This document shows positions 1 through 10,566 of a DNA stretch of 64,000 nucleotides, one piece after another (the first letter of the stretch is position 1; every line of letters begins with the position of its first letter). Origin of the DNA: Lactococcus garvieae subsp. garvieae (GTDB taxonomy: Bacteria; Bacillota; Bacilli; Lactobacillales; Streptococcaceae); contig NZ_CP118950.1 of NCBI RefSeq assembly GCF_029024465.1, positions 620,001 through 684,000 of the forward strand. The letters run 5' to 3'. The notes under the pieces are model-generated. The model was not told the DNA's origin and searched no databases. It worked only from the letters and a program-made list of their open reading frames with translations. Position numbers and translations under genes: made by a program.

Positions 1-503
1 AAGATGTAGATGGCTTTCATCCAATAAATATGGGTAAATTGTGGAGCGGCGCGCCATTAATGATTCCTTCAACCCCAGCAGGAATCATGGAAATGTTCCG
101 TGCCTATGACGTTGAACTTGCAGGGAAAAAGGCTGTTGTCGTAGGGCGCTCTAATATTGTGGGAAAACCAATGGCTCAACTGATGATGATGGCGAATGCA
201 ACTGTCACCATTGCGCATTCCCGTACAGAAAATCTTTCTGAGCTTACACGTTCTGCCGATATTTTAGTCGTAGCCATTGGCCAAGACCGTTTTATCAAAG
301 CAGAAGATGTAAAAGAAGGGGCAACAGTTATTGATGTTGGTATGAACCGTGATGAGAATGGCAAACTTCATGGGGACGTGGACTTTGATCAAGTGAAAGA
401 AATTGCCGGACTCATTACGCCCGTTCCTGGAGGCGTGGGTCCGATGACAATCACTATGTTGATGGAACAAACTGTACGCGCAGCAGAAGCCTCTGTGAAA
501 TAA
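1..503 (+). CDS. folD: FolD, methylenetetrahydrofolate dehydrogenase/cyclohydrolase (5' truncated by window)
   Basis: Bifunctional cytosolic enzyme that interconverts methylene-, methenyl- and formyl-tetrahydrofolate with NADP. The reading frame is already open at base 3 and encodes the C-terminal part of the enzyme, about 166 residues. Visible family signatures are DGFHPINMG at the edge, the NADP-binding stretch [11 protein letters not shown] and the C-terminal [12 protein letters not shown] motif. The N-terminal catalytic part lies outside the window. xseA follows after 75 bases, the usual neighbour in lactococci and streptococci. Confidence 0.97.
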   Translation, partial: DVDGFHPINMGKLWSGAPLMIPSTPAGIMEMFRAYDVELAGKKAVVVGRSNIVGKPMAQLMMMANATVTIAHSRTENLSELTRSADILVVAIGQDRFIKAEDVKEGATVIDVGMNRDENGKLHGDVDFDQVKEIAGLITPVPGGVGPMTITMLMEQTVRAAEASVK

Positions 504-578
504 AAAAGAAAATTTCGTCCACACCTATTTATAAAGGAGCTAGTGTAGATAAAAAGTGGATTTAGAAAGATTAAAGGC

Positions 579-1832
579 ATGACAGAGTATTTAACCGTAT
601 CAACTTTAACAAAATACTTAAAAGCAAAGTTTGACCGCGATCCATATTTGGAACGCGTTTATTTGACAGGAGAAATTTCCAACTTTCGCCAACGTCCCAG
701 TCACCAATATTTTGCCATTAAAGATGAGAAGTCTGTCATACAAGCAACAATGTGGGCAGGCCAATTTAAAAAGCTTGATTTCAAACTTGAAGATGGAATG
801 AAAGTGCTTGTAACAGGACGTATCAGTCTGTATGCACCTTCAGGTTCTTATTCTATTAATATTGAAAATATTGTGCCTGATGGCATTGGCGCTTTGGCAG
901 TTAAGTTTGAACAACTGAAGAAAAAGCTAACAGCAGAAGGATTGTTTAATCCACAATGGAAGCAAGAGTTACCACTTTTTTCAAAAAAAATTGCAGTAAT
1001 TACAAGTCCATCTGGAGCTGTTATTCGAGACATTATTACTACCGTAAATCGTCGCTTTCCGATGAGTCAGATATTACTTTATCCGACAAAAGTTCAAGGT
1101 GCTGGCGCTGCGGAAGAAATCGCCGCAAATATTGAAGCAGTGAATAGTCGTTCTGACATTGATATTTTAATTGTTGGACGTGGCGGGGGATCTATTGAAG
1201 ATCTTTGGTCCTTTAACGAAGAAATTGTTGTCCGTGCTATTTTTGAATCACGTGTCCCTGTTATCTCTTCGGTTGGTCATGAGACCGACACAACCTTAGC
1301 GGATTTTGTTGCAGATCGCAGAGCAGCTACACCAACAGCTGCCGCCGAACTTGCAACTCCTAATACAAAACTGGATTTGCTAGCTTGGACAAATGACCAA
1401 GAACTTCGAATGAGAAATCGTGTCACGCACCTCATCAAAGTCCAAAGGGATCGGGTGGAGAAGTTATCTCATTCGGTTGTTTTTCGTCAGCCGGAACGTC
1501 TCTACGATGGACATATTCAGAAAATAGATCATCTCACCAGGCGCTTACAAAATCTGACTGAAAATAAGTTGAATCGTGAGAAACATCGCTATGAAATGGC
1601 TTCTGGAAAACTCATGCCTGCTTTTGCTAAAATTTATGAGCAAAAGAAAAATCAAGTCGATAGCTTGGTACAAGCCCTTCTGTTGATGGATATTAGTAAA
1701 ATTAAGGCGCGTGGTTTTTCAGTAGTCACTGCGAATGACGGCAAAATTATAAAGAGTATCAACGATGTTCAAGCTGAGGATATAGTGAATATCGATTTGA
1801 GTGATGGCACAGTTCGTGCAGAAATAAAATAA
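579..1832 (+). CDS. xseA: Exodeoxyribonuclease VII large subunit
   Basis: Catalytic subunit of exonuclease VII, which degrades single-stranded DNA from both ends in repair. The 417 residues match the usual family length. An N-terminal OB fold (about residues 5-100, with [17 protein letters not shown]) is followed by the catalytic domain, with [17 protein letters not shown] near residues 195-210 and [21 protein letters not shown] just after it. The start is the family's normal N-terminus ([15 protein letters not shown]), but the ribosome binding site is poor: AAAGG lies one base from the ATG, and a better AAAGGAG at 534-540 is too far upstream. xseB starts 9 bases after the stop. Confidence 0.97.
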   Translation: MTEYLTVSTLTKYLKAKFDRDPYLERVYLTGEISNFRQRPSHQYFAIKDEKSVIQATMWAGQFKKLDFKLEDGMKVLVTGRISLYAPSGSYSINIENIVPDGIGALAVKFEQLKKKLTAEGLFNPQWKQELPLFSKKIAVITSPSGAVIRDIITTVNRRFPMSQILLYPTKVQGAGAAEEIAANIEAVNSRSDIDILIVGRGGGSIEDLWSFNEEIVVRAIFESRVPVISSVGHETDTTLADFVADRRAATPTAAAELATPNTKLDLLAWTNDQELRMRNRVTHLIKVQRDRVEKLSHSVVFRQPERLYDGHIQKIDHLTRRLQNLTENKLNREKHRYEMASGKLMPAFAKIYEQKKNQVDSLVQALLLMDISKIKARGFSVVTANDGKIIKSINDVQAEDIVNIDLSDGTVRAEIK

Positions 1833-1841
1833 AGGATACAT

Positions 1842-2066
1842 ATGGCAACAAAAAAAGAAGCAAAATTTGAAGAAAATTTAGCAGAACTCGAAACAATCGT
1901 AAAAAAACTAGAAAGCGGAGATGTGGCTTTAGAAGATGCAATCTCTGAATTTCAAAAAGGAATGCTCCTTTCTGAAAAACTCAAAACAACATTAAATGAA
2001 GCCGAGAAAACACTTGTAAAAATCGTCGGAAAAGACGGATCCGAAAGTGAATTTTTAGGAGAATAA
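1842..2066 (+). CDS. xseB: Exodeoxyribonuclease VII small subunit
   Basis: Small helical subunit that associates with XseA. The 74 residues are the normal length and carry the family pattern [33 protein letters not shown]. It is co-transcribed with xseA, and a strong terminator follows at once. In related genomes ispA usually comes next; here a sugar cluster of about 9.5 kb lies between them. Confidence 0.97.
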   Translation: MATKKEAKFEENLAELETIVKKLESGDVALEDAISEFQKGMLLSEKLKTTLNEAEKTLVKIVGKDGSESEFLGE

Positions 2067-2074
2067 AAAGAAGT

Positions 2075-2105
2075 AAAAAAGATTGCCTAAGCAATCTTTT
2101 TTTGA
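2075..2105 (+). terminator. Rho-independent terminator of folD-xseAB
   Basis: AAAGATTGC, loop CTAA, GCAATCTTT followed by a T run. It closes the housekeeping transcript and, read on the other strand, may also stop the convergent rpiR gene. Confidence 0.85.
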
Positions 2106-2120
2106 TTCTTTTTTGAAAGG

Positions 2121-2879
2121 CTAACTCAAATTTTTTAGATATTTATTGAGATAAATGTCTAAAATCAAATCTAGGAGAGCCATTTGAAAAACGCGACTGG
2201 TTATATCGTAATTGTGAAAGTGATTTTCAGGCATTTGAGATGTTAGACTCATATGCATTGAGTGATTTAAAGTGTTATGTTGGGAATTTGTAATGGATAA
2301 AAGTACCGCTCCTGTTTGCCCTACTTTTTGTGCACAATTGAGTAAACTTTTTGTTTCTCCAGATTCTGATATAAAAATAATAAGGTCACCGCGACGAGCC
2401 AAATTAGGAAGAAGATCTAACATATGACTTTCTGAAACATAAGTAGAGGCACGGTCAAGTTGATAAAGGCGTTTTGAAATATATTCCGCAATAGGTTTTG
2501 TTAACCCTAATCCAATAATAAAAATATTATTGGATAGATTTATTTTTTCCGCAAAATATTCCAATTTATCCCTATTAATATTAGGAAGGATCTCATTGAA
2601 GAAGAAACGGTAACTCTCAAAGAGTGAGGAATGCGAAAGGTATTTGGTTTGTTCTATGATTCTTTTTACTTCTGATTTAAAATCTGAAAATCCAGAAAAT
2701 CCTAGTTTTTGACACAGTCTAATCAAAGTAGAATTCGACGAGCAAAGTTTTCGGGCCAATGAAGTCAAATTCATAGATAAAATAAGTTCGGGTTGATTAT
2801 CCATAAGAGTAAAGGCAGAAAGCTCACTTGCTGTTAAGCTTTTCAATTGATGTTGATAATTATTTAGTAAAATTCCCAT
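2121..2879 (-). CDS. RpiR-family transcriptional regulator of the mannosylglycerate-type cluster
   Basis: A 252-residue DNA-binding regulator: N-terminal helix-turn-helix (LARKLCSSNSTLIRLCQKLGFSGFSDFK, split here by the recognition helix at about residues 45-70) and a C-terminal SIS sugar-phosphate domain (FIIGLGLTKPIAEYISKRL, ISESGETKSLL). It is divergent from the PTS operon and so probably controls it, with a sugar phosphate as ligand. Three Met codons are close together at the 5' end. Only the third (MGILLNN) has a well-spaced GAGG 8 bases upstream, so that start was chosen. Effector and sign of regulation are inferred; E. coli uses a GntR protein (MngR) for the comparable operon. Confidence 0.88.
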   Translation of the reverse strand: MGILLNNYQHQLKSLTASELSAFTLMDNQPELILSMNLTSLARKLCSSNSTLIRLCQKLGFSGFSDFKSEVKRIIEQTKYLSHSSLFESYRFFFNEILPNINRDKLEYFAEKINLSNNIFIIGLGLTKPIAEYISKRLYQLDRASTYVSESHMLDLLPNLARRGDLIIFISESGETKSLLNCAQKVGQTGAVLLSITNSQHNTLNHSMHMSLTSQMPENHFHNYDITSRVFQMALLDLILDIYLNKYLKNLS

Positions 2880-2911
2880 TGTCATTACCTCATTTATCAT
2901 TCTATCATATC

Positions 2912-2950
2912 TGGATAATTATCCAAAATTTGGATAGGGAAACGCTATCA
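2912..2950. promoter_or_regulatory. Overlapping operator palindromes and cre-like site of the sugar operon
   Basis: TGGATAATTATCCA (2912-2925) is a perfect palindrome and overlaps a second one, TCCAAAATTTGGA (2922-2934). AGGGAAACGCTATCA (2936-2950) fits the CcpA cre consensus WTGNAANCGNWNNCW with one mismatch. A GATAAT -10 candidate lies at 2958-2963. The position between the divergent regulator and the PTS gene suggests an RpiR operator plus catabolite repression. The binding proteins are inferred. Confidence 0.6.
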
Positions 2951-3625
2951 TTTGTGGGATAATATGTTTAACAAAAAAAAGGAGTGATTGATATGGACCT
3001 ATCACATGCTACATCAGAAAATTTAATTTTTTTGGATTGTTCTTTCACAACCAAAGAAGAAATTTTTGATTTCGTTGCTAAACAATTTGAAAAAGAGAAT
3101 AAAGTCTCGTCTGCTCAAGAATTCAAAAAAGCACTTTTTGAGCGTGAAAGTATCGGTATTACTGGATTTGAAAATGGCTTGGCTATTCCACATGGAAAAA
3201 GTTCAACAGTGAAGGAAGCAAGCTTTGCAGTCGTTCGTTTGCAAAAAAGTCTGGATACAAGTGAGTATGCTTCATTGGATCCCCAGAGTAAGGTAGATAC
3301 ACTGTTTATTTTAGCTATTCCTGAAGATCAGGCAGGAACGACCCATTTAACGTTACTAGCAGACTTAGCTGGACGTTTGGGCGATATAAACTATTTAAAT
3401 CAAGTAAAATCTGCTCATAATGCAAAAGAAATGATAAAAGTTCTGAAGCAAAAAGAACAAACACAAGTTGAAGGCCATGAAAATAAAGGATTAATTTTAG
3501 GTATTACGGCTTGTGCAGCAGGTATAGCCCATACTTATATGGCAGCTGAAGCAATCATGAAAAAAGCGCACGAGTTAGGTTATACAGCTAAGGTAGAAAA
3601 ACAAGGCGCAAATGGAACTGAGGAT

Positions 3626-3633
3626 CGAATTTC
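3626..3633. repeat. Target-site duplication, left copy
   Basis: CGAATTTC directly before the left inverted repeat of the insertion sequence; an identical octamer follows the right end at 4938-4945. Eight bases is a normal duplication length for the IS256 family. Confidence 0.9.
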
Positions 3634-4937
3634 GAGAGTGTCAAATATTTTGTGTAAATTTGGTAAGTGATTTTTGAGTTAACAAAACATGGATTCCAAA
3701 GTATCAGATATTTGAGCAAAACCTTTATGTGTTCTCTCTTCAAATCTGCTGTTATATTTCATGAATTGTGTGACTAAGAAACGTTCAAGAGCAGCTTCAT
3801 TTGGAAACTGAATGTGTTTCTTGGCCAGACGTTTGAGTTCTTTGTTATAACTTTCAAGCAAATTTGTAGAATAAATAGAGCTACGAATCGCTTTAGGGAA
3901 CTCCAAAAAGGTCAATAAGTCATTTTTTTCCATCACATTTGACAGCTTTGGATAGAGTTTTGCCCAATTATCCAGCAAATCCTGAATGGCTTGTTTGGCA
4001 TCGTTCACCTCTTGGGCTTTACGAATTTTATTGAAATCCTCCATAATGGCTACTCTGTGCTTTACTCGAACAGATTGAAAGATATTTCGTGCCAAGTGAA
4101 CCAGACAATGTTGGTGCTTAGCCTTTGGAAAATTCTGCTTTATTGCATTTGACAGCCCTTTGAATCCGTCCGTTAGAAACATAAGAACATCGCAACATCC
4201 TTGTGCTTTCAACTGGTCAAGTAATTCTTGATAAATTTCCAAGCTTTCTGTAGGTGAGATTTTATAGGCCAGAATTTCTTTTTTTCCTGTATGGGTAATG
4301 CCTAAGGCGATGTGTATGGGCTCTTTAGACACACTATCACGCCTCAAAGGTAAGTAGGTTGCATCCAGATATATGAAAGCATATTGCGTTGAAATTTGAC
4401 GTTGATGAAAGGCTTTGACCTGTTCATCGACAATTTCTGTCAAATTTGATATGGTCGCAGGGGAATAATAGCTGCCATACATTTTTTCAATTAAGTCTGC
4501 AATTTCACGTGTTGTGATGCCTTTGGAATAAAGCTGGATGACGGCTTCTTCCAAATGGTCAGAACGTCTCTTGTAGTCAGGAATCAGGTGTTGATGGAAA
4601 ATACCTAAACGGTCACGTGGGATGGTTAAATTGAGTTTGCCATAGCGAGTGTCAAAACTTCTAGAATATGCACCGTTACGAGCATTCGGACCTTCAAAAC
4701 GTTCATAGGGTTCATAGCCAAGAACACTTGAAAGTTCTGCTTGAAGCAGGTGATTCATGGCAAATTCAAGTTGCTCACGAAAGAAGTCATTCAAATCACG
4801 TTGTTCAAGTAGTGCTTTGGTCAAATCTGTGTTAAAATCAGTCATGGGAAATTTCTCTTTTCTAATGGTTGGGATATGCACTTACCATTGTAGAGAAATT
4901 TTCCCTTTTTTATTTACACAAACTATTGTACACTCTC
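3634..4937 (-). mobile_element. IS905-like insertion sequence (IS256 family), complete
   Basis: A 1304-bp element. The ends read GAGAGTGTCAAATATTTTGT on the left and GAGAGTGTACAATAGTTTGT on the inverted right, giving imperfect terminal repeats of about 28 bp. The element is bounded by an 8-bp duplication and contains one intact transposase on the minus strand, so it looks recent and still mobile. It lies inside the EIIB domain of the PTS gene. Confidence 0.92.
3679..4845 (-). CDS. IS256-family transposase (IS905-like)
   Basis: A 388-residue DDE transposase. The catalytic carboxylates can be placed in YLDATYLPL, in FLTDGFKGL and in the C-terminal NLLESYNKELKR. The family signature KAKHQHCLVHLARNIF is present, and no frameshift or stop interrupts it. 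MTDFNTDL was taken as start, with AAAGAG upstream. A GTG 36 bases earlier would add MHIPTIRKEKFP and cannot be excluded. It should catalyse copy-out or paste transposition of the surrounding element. Confidence 0.93.
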   Translation of the reverse strand: MTDFNTDLTKALLEQRDLNDFFREQLEFAMNHLLQAELSSVLGYEPYERFEGPNARNGAYSRSFDTRYGKLNLTIPRDRLGIFHQHLIPDYKRRSDHLEEAVIQLYSKGITTREIADLIEKMYGSYYSPATISNLTEIVDEQVKAFHQRQISTQYAFIYLDATYLPLRRDSVSKEPIHIALGITHTGKKEILAYKISPTESLEIYQELLDQLKAQGCCDVLMFLTDGFKGLSNAIKQNFPKAKHQHCLVHLARNIFQSVRVKHRVAIMEDFNKIRKAQEVNDAKQAIQDLLDNWAKLYPKLSNVMEKNDLLTFLEFPKAIRSSIYSTNLLESYNKELKRLAKKHIQFPNEAALERFLVTQFMKYNSRFEERTHKGFAQISDTLESMFC

Positions 4938-4945
4938 CGAATTTC
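4938..4945. repeat. Target-site duplication, right copy
   Basis: CGAATTTC directly after the right inverted repeat, identical to 3626-3633. The interrupted PTS reading frame resumes here. Confidence 0.9.
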
Positions 4946-6346
4946 ACCTCAAGAAGTAAATTCAGCCCTTGGAATAATTTTTGCACACGATGTTGCCTTG
5001 AAAGATGTTGATAGATTTTCTAATTTACCTAAGGTAGATGTAAAAGTAGCGGATCCTATTAAAGATTCTGAAAAAATTATAAAAGAATTACTTGAAAAAG
5101 CTCAAAATTATACACCTTCCAAAGAAAATATTAGCGAGATTGAAGAACCAGAAAAAGAGAATTTCTTGAAAACCTTGTCTACGTCTGTTATGACTGGTAT
5201 TTCCTATATGATTCCCTTACTGGTAGCTGCCGGTTTAATGATTGGTATTGCAACATTGTTATGGTCGTATGCCCTTCATCTTCCGGTAGCAGAAATTGCA
5301 GACCCCAAATATAATACTGCAACTGGCATGGTTTTATACACGCATTATCTCAATGTTTTTGGGTCAATGCTTTTGAAATTTATTTACCCTATTTTTGGGA
5401 TGTTTGCAGCTTATTCTATTGCAGATCGGACAGGCTTAATCGCCGGCTTTGCTGGAGGATTGTTTGCGGGTGGTTTACATTATACTTTCTTCGGAATTAC
5501 AGATGGCGTTATTCCTTCTGGATTTCTTGGGGCACTCGTTTTAGGGGTTCTTGCAGGTATAATTGTGAAATGGCTGAATGAAAAAATAAAAGTATCAAAG
5601 AATCTTCAAGCAATAAAACCAATGTTCCTTGTTCCTGGTATTTCAGTTTTATTAATTTTTATTTTGAACTATCTTCTAGTACAGCCAGTATTTGGCGGAA
5701 TTAACCAACTGATGACACATTGGATTACTTCAATGTCTGGTTCAGGATCCCTTGTTTTATCTGCTATTATTGCAGCTGCTACTGCTTTTGACCTTGGAGG
5801 ACCAATTAACAAAGCAGCAGGAGCAATTGCAATAGGCTTAGCTGCCGATCAAACTTTCCCTTTGACTGCTCGTGTGTTAGCGATAGTTATTCCACCGATT
5901 GGTCTGGGACTCTCAACAATTATTGACCGTTTTGTGGTTAAACGTCGCGTTTATCCAGAAGATCTCAGAGTAGCAGGGGGAACCTCTTTTATACTTGGAT
6001 TCATTGCTATTTCTGAAGGCGGCATTCCTTTCATGTTAAGGAATCCCTTAATTACTATTCCTATCAATGTACTGGGTGCTGTAATTGGAGCATGTACGGC
6101 TGTTGCATTAGGAGCGGTTCAATGGTTACCTCTTCCTGCCGTCTGGGGATGGCCTTTAGTTGAGCATTTGCCAGCATATCTATTAGGGTTATTAGTTGGG
6201 GTAATTTTTGTAGCATTCACTAATATTTTTACACGTTATTTCTTTATTAAACGCCGTGAAGCACGTGGAGAATCCGTAGAATATTAAAAATGAGATTATG
6301 CTTTTAGTAATAACTAAAGGCTATTTCTCTTAGAAAAGAAGGAAAA

Positions 6347-8896
6347 ATGGTTAAAAGAGTTTACATTGTTCCACATACACATTGGGACAGAGAATGGTAT
6401 TTTTCATTGGAAGATTCCAATATAATGTTAGAACAGGATATGACACGATTGATTGACGTTTTGGAAAATAATCCAGATTTTCCATCATTTGTATATGATG
6501 GCCAAATGTCTATTATTGATGAATATTTAAAAATATGTCCACAAAATAAGGACCGTCTAGCTAAGCTTATCGAAAATAAAAGAATTTTTATTGGGCCGTG
6601 GTATACACAAACAGACACATTATTGGTCCAAACGGAATCTATTATCAGAAATCTCCTTTTAGGTTCAAAAGGAGCAAAAGAAATGGGGCATTCCATGAAT
6701 ATAGGCTATTTGCCAGATATTTTTGGTCAGAATGCGTACCTCCCTTCACTTTTTAAAGATTTTAATATAGATTATTCCATTCTACAACGCGGGCTGTATA
6801 ATGAACAATTAAAAGACGGGTTAAATTTTACATGGAAATCTCCTGATGGGAGAGATATCCCCAGTAATAATATTTATTTTGGATATGGTCCAGGAAAATT
6901 TTTATCAAGTGATCCTAACTATGTTGAAAAGTCTCTACTTCCAATACTTGAAAAACTAGCGTCTTTTAATGAGGAGGAAGAAGCAATTCTTTTACCCGCA
7001 GGTGGTGACCAAGTTTTAGTTCGGGAGTACTTTCCACAGGTTGTTAGAGAGCTTAATGAAATGGATCTTGGTTATGAATTTATTTTGTCTGATTATGAAA
7101 CATTTATGAAAGCTACCGACCACCAAATGAACACGAAGGTTTCTGGAGAGCTCCTTGCGAGTCAGAAATCGAGAATTCATAATACTATCCGTTCACAACG
7201 TATCGATATAAAACTCCTCAATTCAAAAGTAGAGGAAAAACTTTACCAACAGTTAGAACCATTAGCTGTTATGGCAAATCAACTTGGTGCAAAGTATCCA
7301 GATATGTGGATTGAAAAATGTCTGAAGCTACTTTTTGATGTGCATGCACATGATTCTATTGGCGGATGCAATAGTGATGAAACCAATCATTCCATAAAAG
7401 AACGTTTATACAAAATTGAACGGATTCTTGATGGGCAAATCAATATTTTAAAGAAACAAATTGCGCGTGGTATTCAGAACAACGACGAAAATTTGGCTGT
7501 TGCCTTTAACTTATTACCTAAAAAAATGTGTAAAATGGTGCGTTTTGTCCTCTTCACGAAGAATGCTCAAGTCCAACTTGAAGGGGTAGAAGATCAGGTT
7601 ATTCTCCAACAAGACTATATTTCTGGTGGTAAAAAAGTTAAAGTGACTGCCCAAGGTGAAATTGAAGTTGAAGTTCCAGGATATTATCGAACAGAATTAT
7701 TGGCGAAGATTTCCTTTGATGGTTTTGGATACAAGACATTTAATGTCGTTGAAAAAGAGGCAGAAATGTTACTTGAAGAGAAGACTGCAAATATAAAAAA
7801 TGACTTTTATAAAATCAGCGTGGAAAATGATCAACTTGTAATTTCAGGCGACCAATTTGTAATAGAAGATTTTCTTCAATTTGAGACACAAGTGGACGCA
7901 GGTGACTCTTATGACTTTTCTCCTCAACCTGAAGATGAACCTCAAATTTTTAAGCAGGTCAAGCTCATATCTGTTAAGAAGAGTAAGTTACAGCAAGAAA
8001 TGAAAATTAAACATTTCATTACAGTTAAAGATCTCAAGGGGAACCAAAGTGAACAGCAAGTAACTACAACACTCATTTTAGAAAAAGAGGCAAGACAGGT
8101 TTCTGTTTCACACCAGCTGAGTAATCAAATGAAAGATCATCGGTTACGTGTACTGTTTAAAGCTGACACCTCTTCGGGCAAAAATTTCGCCGATCAAGGG
8201 TATTCTATTTTACAACGCGTAAATAACAATGCCTATCTTGAAAAATGGAAAGAGAATAATTTTGCCGAAGCACCCGTGGCTATTTATCCACTTGAAAATT
8301 TTGCTGGGATTGATAACAATATTGTAGTTTATACAAAAGGTTTGAAAGAGTATCAGGTTTTGAAAAATCATTTCGCCCTGACTTTATATCGGTCTGTAGG
8401 CGTTTTAGGACGAGATGACTTAGCATGGAGACCTGGAAGAGCTTCAGGAATAAACAATAAGATAGTGCAAACACCCGATGCACAAATGCAAGGAGAGATG
8501 GATTTTTCATACAGCGTCGTCTTCAGCTCTCAAAAGTTTGAAGTTAATGAATTGTATGACGAGTTGGAAAAATTTCAAAGCAATCAATTGACTTACCATC
8601 ACCAAGAACTGAATACGTTTGAGGAGCGTTTAGAACGTTTTGAGTTACCTCAACCTCTTTCCATGACAGAGCTGAACAAGCAAAAAATATTTTTTGATTT
8701 TGAATACGTAAGAGTCGCAGCTATTAAGAAAGCTGAAAATCAAGACAATGTGATTGTTCGTTTGTTTAATCCGACGGAAAGCAAGATTCCACTTATGGAT
8801 GAAGGCATTCCCCTTAATTTATTAGAAGAAGATAAAACGCAAAAATATATAGGAGCAAAATCATTTGCGACACTCCGATTATTAGGTGAAAAATAA
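6347..8896 (+). CDS. Alpha-mannosidase, glycoside hydrolase family 38 (MngB-like)
   Basis: A cytosolic 849-residue enzyme, close to E. coli MngB (877), which hydrolyses imported 2-O-(6-phospho-mannosyl)-glycerate to mannose 6-phosphate and glycerate. GH38 signatures are complete: metal ligands in PHTHWDREW (residues 8-16), the nucleophile Asp in GYLPDIFGQ (near residue 125) and HAHDSIGGCNSDETN near residue 335 with further metal ligands. No signal peptide is seen, which fits intracellular substrate delivered by a PTS. It starts 59 bases after the PTS gene, and the next gene overlaps its stop by one base. It is intact although both neighbours that would act with it are broken. Confidence 0.92.
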   Translation: MVKRVYIVPHTHWDREWYFSLEDSNIMLEQDMTRLIDVLENNPDFPSFVYDGQMSIIDEYLKICPQNKDRLAKLIENKRIFIGPWYTQTDTLLVQTESIIRNLLLGSKGAKEMGHSMNIGYLPDIFGQNAYLPSLFKDFNIDYSILQRGLYNEQLKDGLNFTWKSPDGRDIPSNNIYFGYGPGKFLSSDPNYVEKSLLPILEKLASFNEEEEAILLPAGGDQVLVREYFPQVVRELNEMDLGYEFILSDYETFMKATDHQMNTKVSGELLASQKSRIHNTIRSQRIDIKLLNSKVEEKLYQQLEPLAVMANQLGAKYPDMWIEKCLKLLFDVHAHDSIGGCNSDETNHSIKERLYKIERILDGQINILKKQIARGIQNNDENLAVAFNLLPKKMCKMVRFVLFTKNAQVQLEGVEDQVILQQDYISGGKKVKVTAQGEIEVEVPGYYRTELLAKISFDGFGYKTFNVVEKEAEMLLEEKTANIKNDFYKISVENDQLVISGDQFVIEDFLQFETQVDAGDSYDFSPQPEDEPQIFKQVKLISVKKSKLQQEMKIKHFITVKDLKGNQSEQQVTTTLILEKEARQVSVSHQLSNQMKDHRLRVLFKADTSSGKNFADQGYSILQRVNNNAYLEKWKENNFAEAPVAIYPLENFAGIDNNIVVYTKGLKEYQVLKNHFALTLYRSVGVLGRDDLAWRPGRASGINNKIVQTPDAQMQGEMDFSYSVVFSSQKFEVNELYDELEKFQSNQLTYHHQELNTFEERLERFELPQPLSMTELNKQKIFFDFEYVRVAAIKKAENQDNVIVRLFNPTESKIPLMDEGIPLNLLEEDKTQKYIGAKSFATLRLLGEK

Positions 8897-10551
8897 TGAA
8901 TGTAAAAATAAAAGAAAAACTGATTCTTCTTTATGGAGAAAGAGCAGAAGAAGCAGAGAAAGAATTGGAAAAAGTTCTTAATAAGTTTGCTCAACGAGAT
9001 TTTCCTCAAAAAGAAAAAATTAATGAAAAAAATGCTTATCTTATAGCCTATGGAGATAGTATTTTGAGAGAAGGGCAAACTCCTTTAGCAACATTGAATG
9101 AAGTTTTAAGTGAGACAATTGCGGGAGCGATAACAGATGTCCACTTACTCCCCATGTTTCCTTTTACTTCTGATGACGGTTTTTCAGTAACAGATTATTA
9201 TAAGATTAATCCACAGTATGGAACTTGGGAAGACATTGAACATCTTTCAAAAAATTATCGGTTAATGTTTGATTTTGTCGCTAATCACATGTCAAAAGAC
9301 AGTGAGTGGTTTCAAAGTTTTTTACAAGAAGAAGAAGATTTTAAAGAGGCTTTCGTAATATTCGATGAAGAATTTGATGCCAGTAATACGGTGAGACCAA
9401 GAACGAGTCCTCTCTTTCATAACTATAAAGGGAAGAAGGTATGGACAACTTTTTCTGAAGATCAAGTAGACGTTAATATCAAGGATCCCAAGATGTTTGC
9501 CCGCTTAACAGAAGTTTTATTAACATATGCTTCAAAAGGAGCCGCCTCAATCCGTTTGGATGCAATTGGCTTTTTGTGGAAGGAATCTGGCAGTCGTTCG
9601 ATACATCTTTGGCAAACGCATGAAGTTATTAAAATTTGGCGAAAACTGCTAGAAGAACTGTCTCCCAACACACAAATTATTACTGAAACGAATGTTCCTC
9701 ATGAATAAAATATATCTTATTTCGGTAAGAATGATGAGGCAAACCAAGTCTACCAATTCCCGCTTCCTCCCTTAGTATTACATTCTTTTACTGTTGGGGA
9801 TGCTCAAAAATTAAGTGCATGGGCAAAAGGAATTGAAGGACGAGGCGACACGGAAACTTTCTTTAACTTTCTAGCGAGCCATGATGGTATTGGTATGCGA
9901 CCAACAGAAGGGATTTTAAGTAATGTTGAAAGAAACAACCTGGTAGAGAAGGTTATTGAAAATGGTGGGGAAATTTCTTATAAAGAAAATACCGATGGAA
10001 GCCGTTCTGTCTATGAATTGAATATAAATTATTCTGAAGCTTTAAGAAATAAGGGGGAGACGGATGAGATAGCCGTAGAAAAAATGAAAGCTGCTCACTC
10101 CATCTTATTTTCTGTTATTGGTGTACCAGCTATTTATTACCACTCTTTATTTGGGTCAAGAAATGACTATAAAGGCGTTTTAGATTCGGGGATTAATCGA
10201 AGAATTAATCGCGAAAAACTTTCAGCAGAACGATTGTTTGATGAGCTTAAATCTGATCCTTATCGTAATGGAATATACACGGGACTGAAAAAAATGCTAG
10301 AAAAAAGAGCTCAATACAAAGCTTTTTCTCCCTACGGAAAGCAAGAAATATTGGATATTGATAAAAGAGTGTTTGCAGTGAAAAGAACTCACCTTAATCA
10401 AGAAATTATTTCAATTACCAATGTGTCCAATCAGAAAGTCACACTGTCTGATTTAGAAGGGATGGATATTATAAAAGAAAAAACAATCCCTAAACAAATG
10501 GAGTTAGAACCTTACGCCTACATTTGGTGCTATAATAACACTAACAAGTAA
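8896..10551 (+). pseudogene. GH13 sucrose/glucosylglycerate phosphorylase-like enzyme with one in-frame stop
   Basis: Two open segments lie in the same frame and are joined by a single TAA at 9706-9708. Together they make a 551-codon GH13 subfamily-18 protein. The catalytic residues are present on both sides: nucleophile Asp in RLDAIGF, acid/base Glu in TETNVPHE, and the third Asp in LASHDGIGMRP. Family members normally read NVPH-x-ENISYFG at the break, so the TAA most simply replaces a sense codon such as GAA or AAA. Sucrose phosphorylases are about 490 residues, glucosylglycerate phosphorylases somewhat longer, as here. With glycerate kinase next door, glucosylglycerate or its 6-phosphate is the favoured substrate. 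Readthrough or a sequencing error are the alternatives to loss of function. Confidence 0.88.
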
Positions 10552-10566
10552 AAGTGAGGAATAAAT

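Larger units (their letters stand above)
2993..6287 (+). pseudogene. Fructose/mannosylglycerate-type PTS EIIABC, split by an IS905-like element
   Basis: Membrane permease that would import and phosphorylate a sugar or glycoside. The 5' part carries EIIA (about residues 5-150, phospho-His in GLAIPHGKS) and the start of EIIB (Cys in ITACAAGIAHTYMAAEA). The 3' part resumes in EIIB at 4946 and carries EIIC with about ten membrane segments. Removing the insertion sequence and one target copy (1312 bases) rejoins the frame exactly, giving TEDRISPQEVNSALGIIF and a 660-residue protein, nearly the length of E. coli MngA (658). The 5' fragment runs into a stop at 3668-3670. ATG 2993 is preferred to GTG 2984, which lies inside the GGAG ribosome binding site. 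Substrate assignment rests on the neighbouring mannosidase and glycerate kinase. The sibling fructose EIIABC is the alternative. Confidence 0.9.
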
